Assembly: GCA_902517455.1 (NCBI GenBank) | Contig: CABYCN010000005.1 | Location: 1-47,273 of the forward strand | Direction: 5' to 3' | DNA: 47,273 bases | Source of the DNA: an uncultured Pelagibacteraceae bacterium | Lineage (GTDB): Bacteria; Pseudomonadota; Alphaproteobacteria; Pelagibacterales; Pelagibacteraceae | Shown: piece by piece, positions 45,036-47,273 of the stretch | How positions within the stretch are numbered: the stretch's first letter is position 1 | How the letters are laid out: every line of letters begins with the position of its first letter | The notes under the pieces: model-generated | The model's database searches: none | Seen by the model: the letters and a program-made list of their open reading frames with translations, nothing else | What the model was told of the DNA's origin: nothing | Position numbers and translations under genes: made by a program

Positions 45036-46368
45036 TATTTAAGAAATAACCAATAAAAATTAAAAGAGCAATTCCCATTACCCAATTAGTGACTAGGATA
45101 GTGTAAAATACATCTTTGTAGTCGCCCCCTCTAATATTTATTACATACCATAAACTTAAAAAAGGAAATGCGGTCAATCTTAATATGCTTAGGTAAAGAC
45201 TATAAAGAGGTTTTTTAATTGCTTGAAATACCGCAGTTGTAATAAAAAAAGATGGATAAATAGGTCCAATGAAAGCTGCTACTTTTAAATAAATTACGCC
45301 ATGTTTAATTGCTTCCTGATTGTCAGTAAATAATGATACAAAAAACTCTGCTCCTAAAAATATTATTATCCCTGCTACAACCATAAATGAAACTCCAAAA
45401 AACAATGCCTTTGTATAAAGCTCTCTTATTCTATCATAAGCTTTAGCTCCAAAGTTTTGGCCGCCTATTGAGAGAACTGCTGTATTTAAACCTATTACCG
45501 GCAATAAAAATACTTGCTCTATTCTTAAAGCTGCACCATAACCTGCTGTAGCCAAATCACCAAATTTACCTATGAAATATAATATATTAAAAATACCAAC
45601 ACCAATAAACAACATACTGAACATTACTGGCACTGCCTGATTTGTTAATGTTTTTAGAAACTCAAACTTTGGTATAAAACATTCTACTTTTAAATATTCT
45701 CTAATTTTACAATTATTAACTTTGTATGCTAAATAAATTGTTCCAATTAATTGAGATATAACAGTTGCAATTGCTAAACCAGCAATACCAAAACCTGGAA
45801 TAAAACCATATCCCCAAATGAATAAAGGATTTAAAAAAATATTTAAGAAAAAACTAAATATTAAAACATTTCTATAACTTTTTGTATCACCTTGTGCATT
45901 TAAAGTTCCGTTCAAAGAAATTTGAACTAGTACAATAAAAGTACCGTAAAAAATTATGTCTAAATATTCTCTTGTTAATATTATACCTTCAGTATTAGAT
46001 CCCATGACCCCTAGAAGGTAGTTTGAAGCATTCAATCCAAACAGTGTGACCAAAATAGATACTACAACAGCAAATATTAATGACTGTGCTATATATAAAG
46101 AGGCAACTCTTGCCTTTTTTTCCCCTATAGAGTTGCCAATCAGTGCATTTGTAGCTGCGCCTATTCCAACACCAACCGCTATAATTGTGAAATAAATTGG
46201 AAAAGATTTAGCTACTGCTCCAATAGCCTCTGCAGAAATTTTTCCTGCAAACCATGTATCAACTAAATTATAGAATGTTTGAAACAATGATCCTACACTT
46301 GCAGGAATTGTTACTTTTCTAAGTAATGTCCAAATTGGATCCTTGGTAAGCTTAATTGACTTAGACAA
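44998..46368 (-). CDS. MATE-family efflux transporter
   Basis: The 456-residue protein has about 12 membrane helices. TIPASVGSLFQTFYNLVDTW is the usual N-terminal MATE motif, with SISLNGTLNAQGDTK-like sequence (ISLNGTLNAQGDTKSYRN) in the sixth segment and LNTAVLSIGGQNFGAKAYDR in the second half. It exchanges Na+ or H+ for drugs or metabolites. Substrate unknown. Ends overlapping the nuclease gene; nine bases after trhO. Confidence 0.9.
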   Translation of the reverse strand: MSKSIKLTKDPIWTLLRKVTIPASVGSLFQTFYNLVDTWFAGKISAEAIGAVAKSFPIYFTIIAVGVGIGAATNALIGNSIGEKKARVASLYIAQSLIFAVVVSILVTLFGLNASNYLLGVMGSNTEGIILTREYLDIIFYGTFIVLVQISLNGTLNAQGDTKSYRNVLIFSFFLNIFLNPLFIWGYGFIPGFGIAGLAIATVISQLIGTIYLAYKVNNCKIREYLKVECFIPKFEFLKTLTNQAVPVMFSMLFIGVGIFNILYFIGKFGDLATAGYGAALRIEQVFLLPVIGLNTAVLSIGGQNFGAKAYDRIRELYTKALFFGVSFMVVAGIIIFLGAEFFVSLFTDNQEAIKHGVIYLKVAAFIGPIYPSFFITTAVFQAIKKPLYSLYLSILRLTAFPFLSLWYVINIRGGDYKDVFYTILVTNWVMGIALLIFIGYFLNNVFKQNKTLFSY

Positions 46369-46376
46369 AATTACCC

Positions 46377-47273
46377 TTATTTAATTTCTTTTTGAAAAAA
46401 ATATTTTTTTCCTGATTGTTTGGCTTTGTATATCTGACTTTGTCTCATTCTAAAACGAGATTTTTGATTTTTTGAGAGTTTATAATAACAATTTGGACAT
46501 GAAACACCCTCCTCATACATTTTAGATCTCTTGTCTTTAATGGAAATTGCCTCTCTACATCCGCTACAAACAGAATATGTACCCTGATCTAAACCATGTT
46601 TTAAACTAACTCTGTTATCAAATACAAAACATTCACCTTGCCATAAACTGTTTTTTTGTTTGATTTTTTTTAAGTAATTAAGAATACCACCCTTTAATTG
46701 ATAAATATTTTTAAAACCTTTTTTTTCTAAATATACGGAAGCTTTTTCACACCTAATTCCACCAGTACAAAACATAGCTATTGGCTGATCTTTTTTTAAC
46801 TTTTTTAAATATTTTGGAAAATCTCTAAAATTATCTATATTTGGATTTATCGATTTTCTAAAAGATCCAACTTTATGTTCGAAAGGTTTTCTTGCATCTA
46901 ATAAAAGAGTTTTTTTATCTTTTATTAATTTATTCCAATTTATTGGATCAATATGAGTGTTCTTTTTCTTAATTCTATTCGAAATTTTAAGATCCATTGG
47001 AACAACTTCTTTTTTAATTTTCACTTTAGGTTTGTGGAAAGGTTGAAGGTTACTTTTAGAAATATTGAAACTATCAAATTTTTTAACATTTATAATTTTT
47101 TTTAATCTTATAATTGTTATCTTAACATCTTTATTTTTTCCCGATATAGATCCATTTAAGCCCTCCTTAGATAAAATAATTGATCCATTTATATTCTTAT
47201 TAATTATGAGATTATTCAACATTTTTTGTTTTTTTTTTAAATTATTTATTTCTTTAAATTTATAAAAACCAAA
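46377..47273 (-). CDS. trhO: tRNA uridine(34) hydroxylase (TrhO/YceA), N-terminus outside window
   Basis: The frame stays open to the right edge. The bases before the ATG at 47222 read FGFYKFKEINNL, then KKKQKM, matching the family N-terminus (SFYKFVDIPDLEELR), so that ATG is internal and the true start lies outside. Visible parts are IILSKEGLNGSISGKNKDVK, HIDPINWNKLIKDKKTLLLD, the rhodanese active site MFCTGGIRCEKASVYLEKKG and a C-terminal cysteine set (CSGCREAIS, CPNCYYKLSK). The enzyme makes 5-hydroxyuridine at wobble position 34 of tRNAs. Confidence 0.9.
   Translation of the reverse strand, partial: FGFYKFKEINNLKKKQKMLNNLIINKNINGSIILSKEGLNGSISGKNKDVKITIIRLKKIINVKKFDSFNISKSNLQPFHKPKVKIKKEVVPMDLKISNRIKKKNTHIDPINWNKLIKDKKTLLLDARKPFEHKVGSFRKSINPNIDNFRDFPKYLKKLKKDQPIAMFCTGGIRCEKASVYLEKKGFKNIYQLKGGILNYLKKIKQKNSLWQGECFVFDNRVSLKHGLDQGTYSVCSGCREAISIKDKRSKMYEEGVSCPNCYYKLSKNQKSRFRMRQSQIYKAKQSGKKYFFQKEIK

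Noticed and set aside
46377..47222. trhO starting at the ATG at 47222
   Set aside because: The frame continues upstream with family-specific sequence to the window edge, so this methionine is internal.
1..47273. CRISPR arrays, insertion sequences and rRNA genes
   Set aside because: No regularly spaced repeats, transposase-like genes or rRNA motifs were seen on reading through the window.

Overview
The window is very AT-rich, with gene order and protein types typical of a streamlined marine alphaproteobacterium of the SAR11 group (Pelagibacterales). The support is Lys/Asn/Ile-rich proteins, genes that abut or overlap by 1 or 4 bases, a proton-pumping pyrophosphatase, heterotetrameric sarcosine oxidase, metY behind a short structured leader, and alphaproteobacterial clusters (rplM-rpsI-argC, plsX-ihfA-merR, acpS-lepB-rnc-recO). 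The assignment rests on recognition, not on a search.

Layout. Positions 1-6342 look accessory. They hold a GHKL-type ATPase cut by the left edge, a small ORF directly behind it, a 542-base stretch without a clear gene, a small alkyltransferase-domain protein, a GC-rich island of about 130 bases, a small membrane protein, an exact 27-bp dyad, a complete tyrosine recombinase translationally coupled to a family 2 glycosyltransferase, and a second glycosyltransferase-like gene. From 6359 the window is mostly core genome. This includes hom, an overlooked 57-residue lipoprotein, argC and the L13/S9 genes; then metY, a hydrolase and a methyltransferase-like gene on the other strand; then heme A synthase and chorismate mutase. 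Next come rpmG, merR, ihfA, plsX, rpmF and a cytochrome bc1 chaperone gene, divergent from bamE, followed by hppA.

From 19687 to 35426 lie long minus-strand runs: rpiB-glyA-nrdR-ribD-ribE-ribBA-ribH-nusB-thiL, and dapA-smpB-folK-rsh-pyrE-pdxJ-acpS-lepB-rnc-recO. hemB sits alone on the plus strand between them. From 35469 there is a soluble lytic transglycosylase (frameshifted), tRNA-Ser(GCU), and soxBDAG followed by an amino-acid-type ABC binding protein and permease. A thermonuclease, a MATE transporter and trhO (cut by the right edge) end the window on the minus strand.

How the genes fit together. The soxBDAG block oxidises sarcosine from methylated amines to glycine and methylene-THF, and glyA handles the same one-carbon pool. 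metY makes homocysteine, so its leader is a natural place for SAM sensing. The rib genes cover riboflavin synthesis except an obviously active GTP cyclohydrolase II. Two genes (nusB and slt) are each broken by one base in a poly-A tract. No CRISPR array, rRNA or insertion sequence was recognised. The best candidates for something undescribed are the dyad-integrase-glycosyltransferase arrangement, the GHKL ATPase locus and the GC-rich island.
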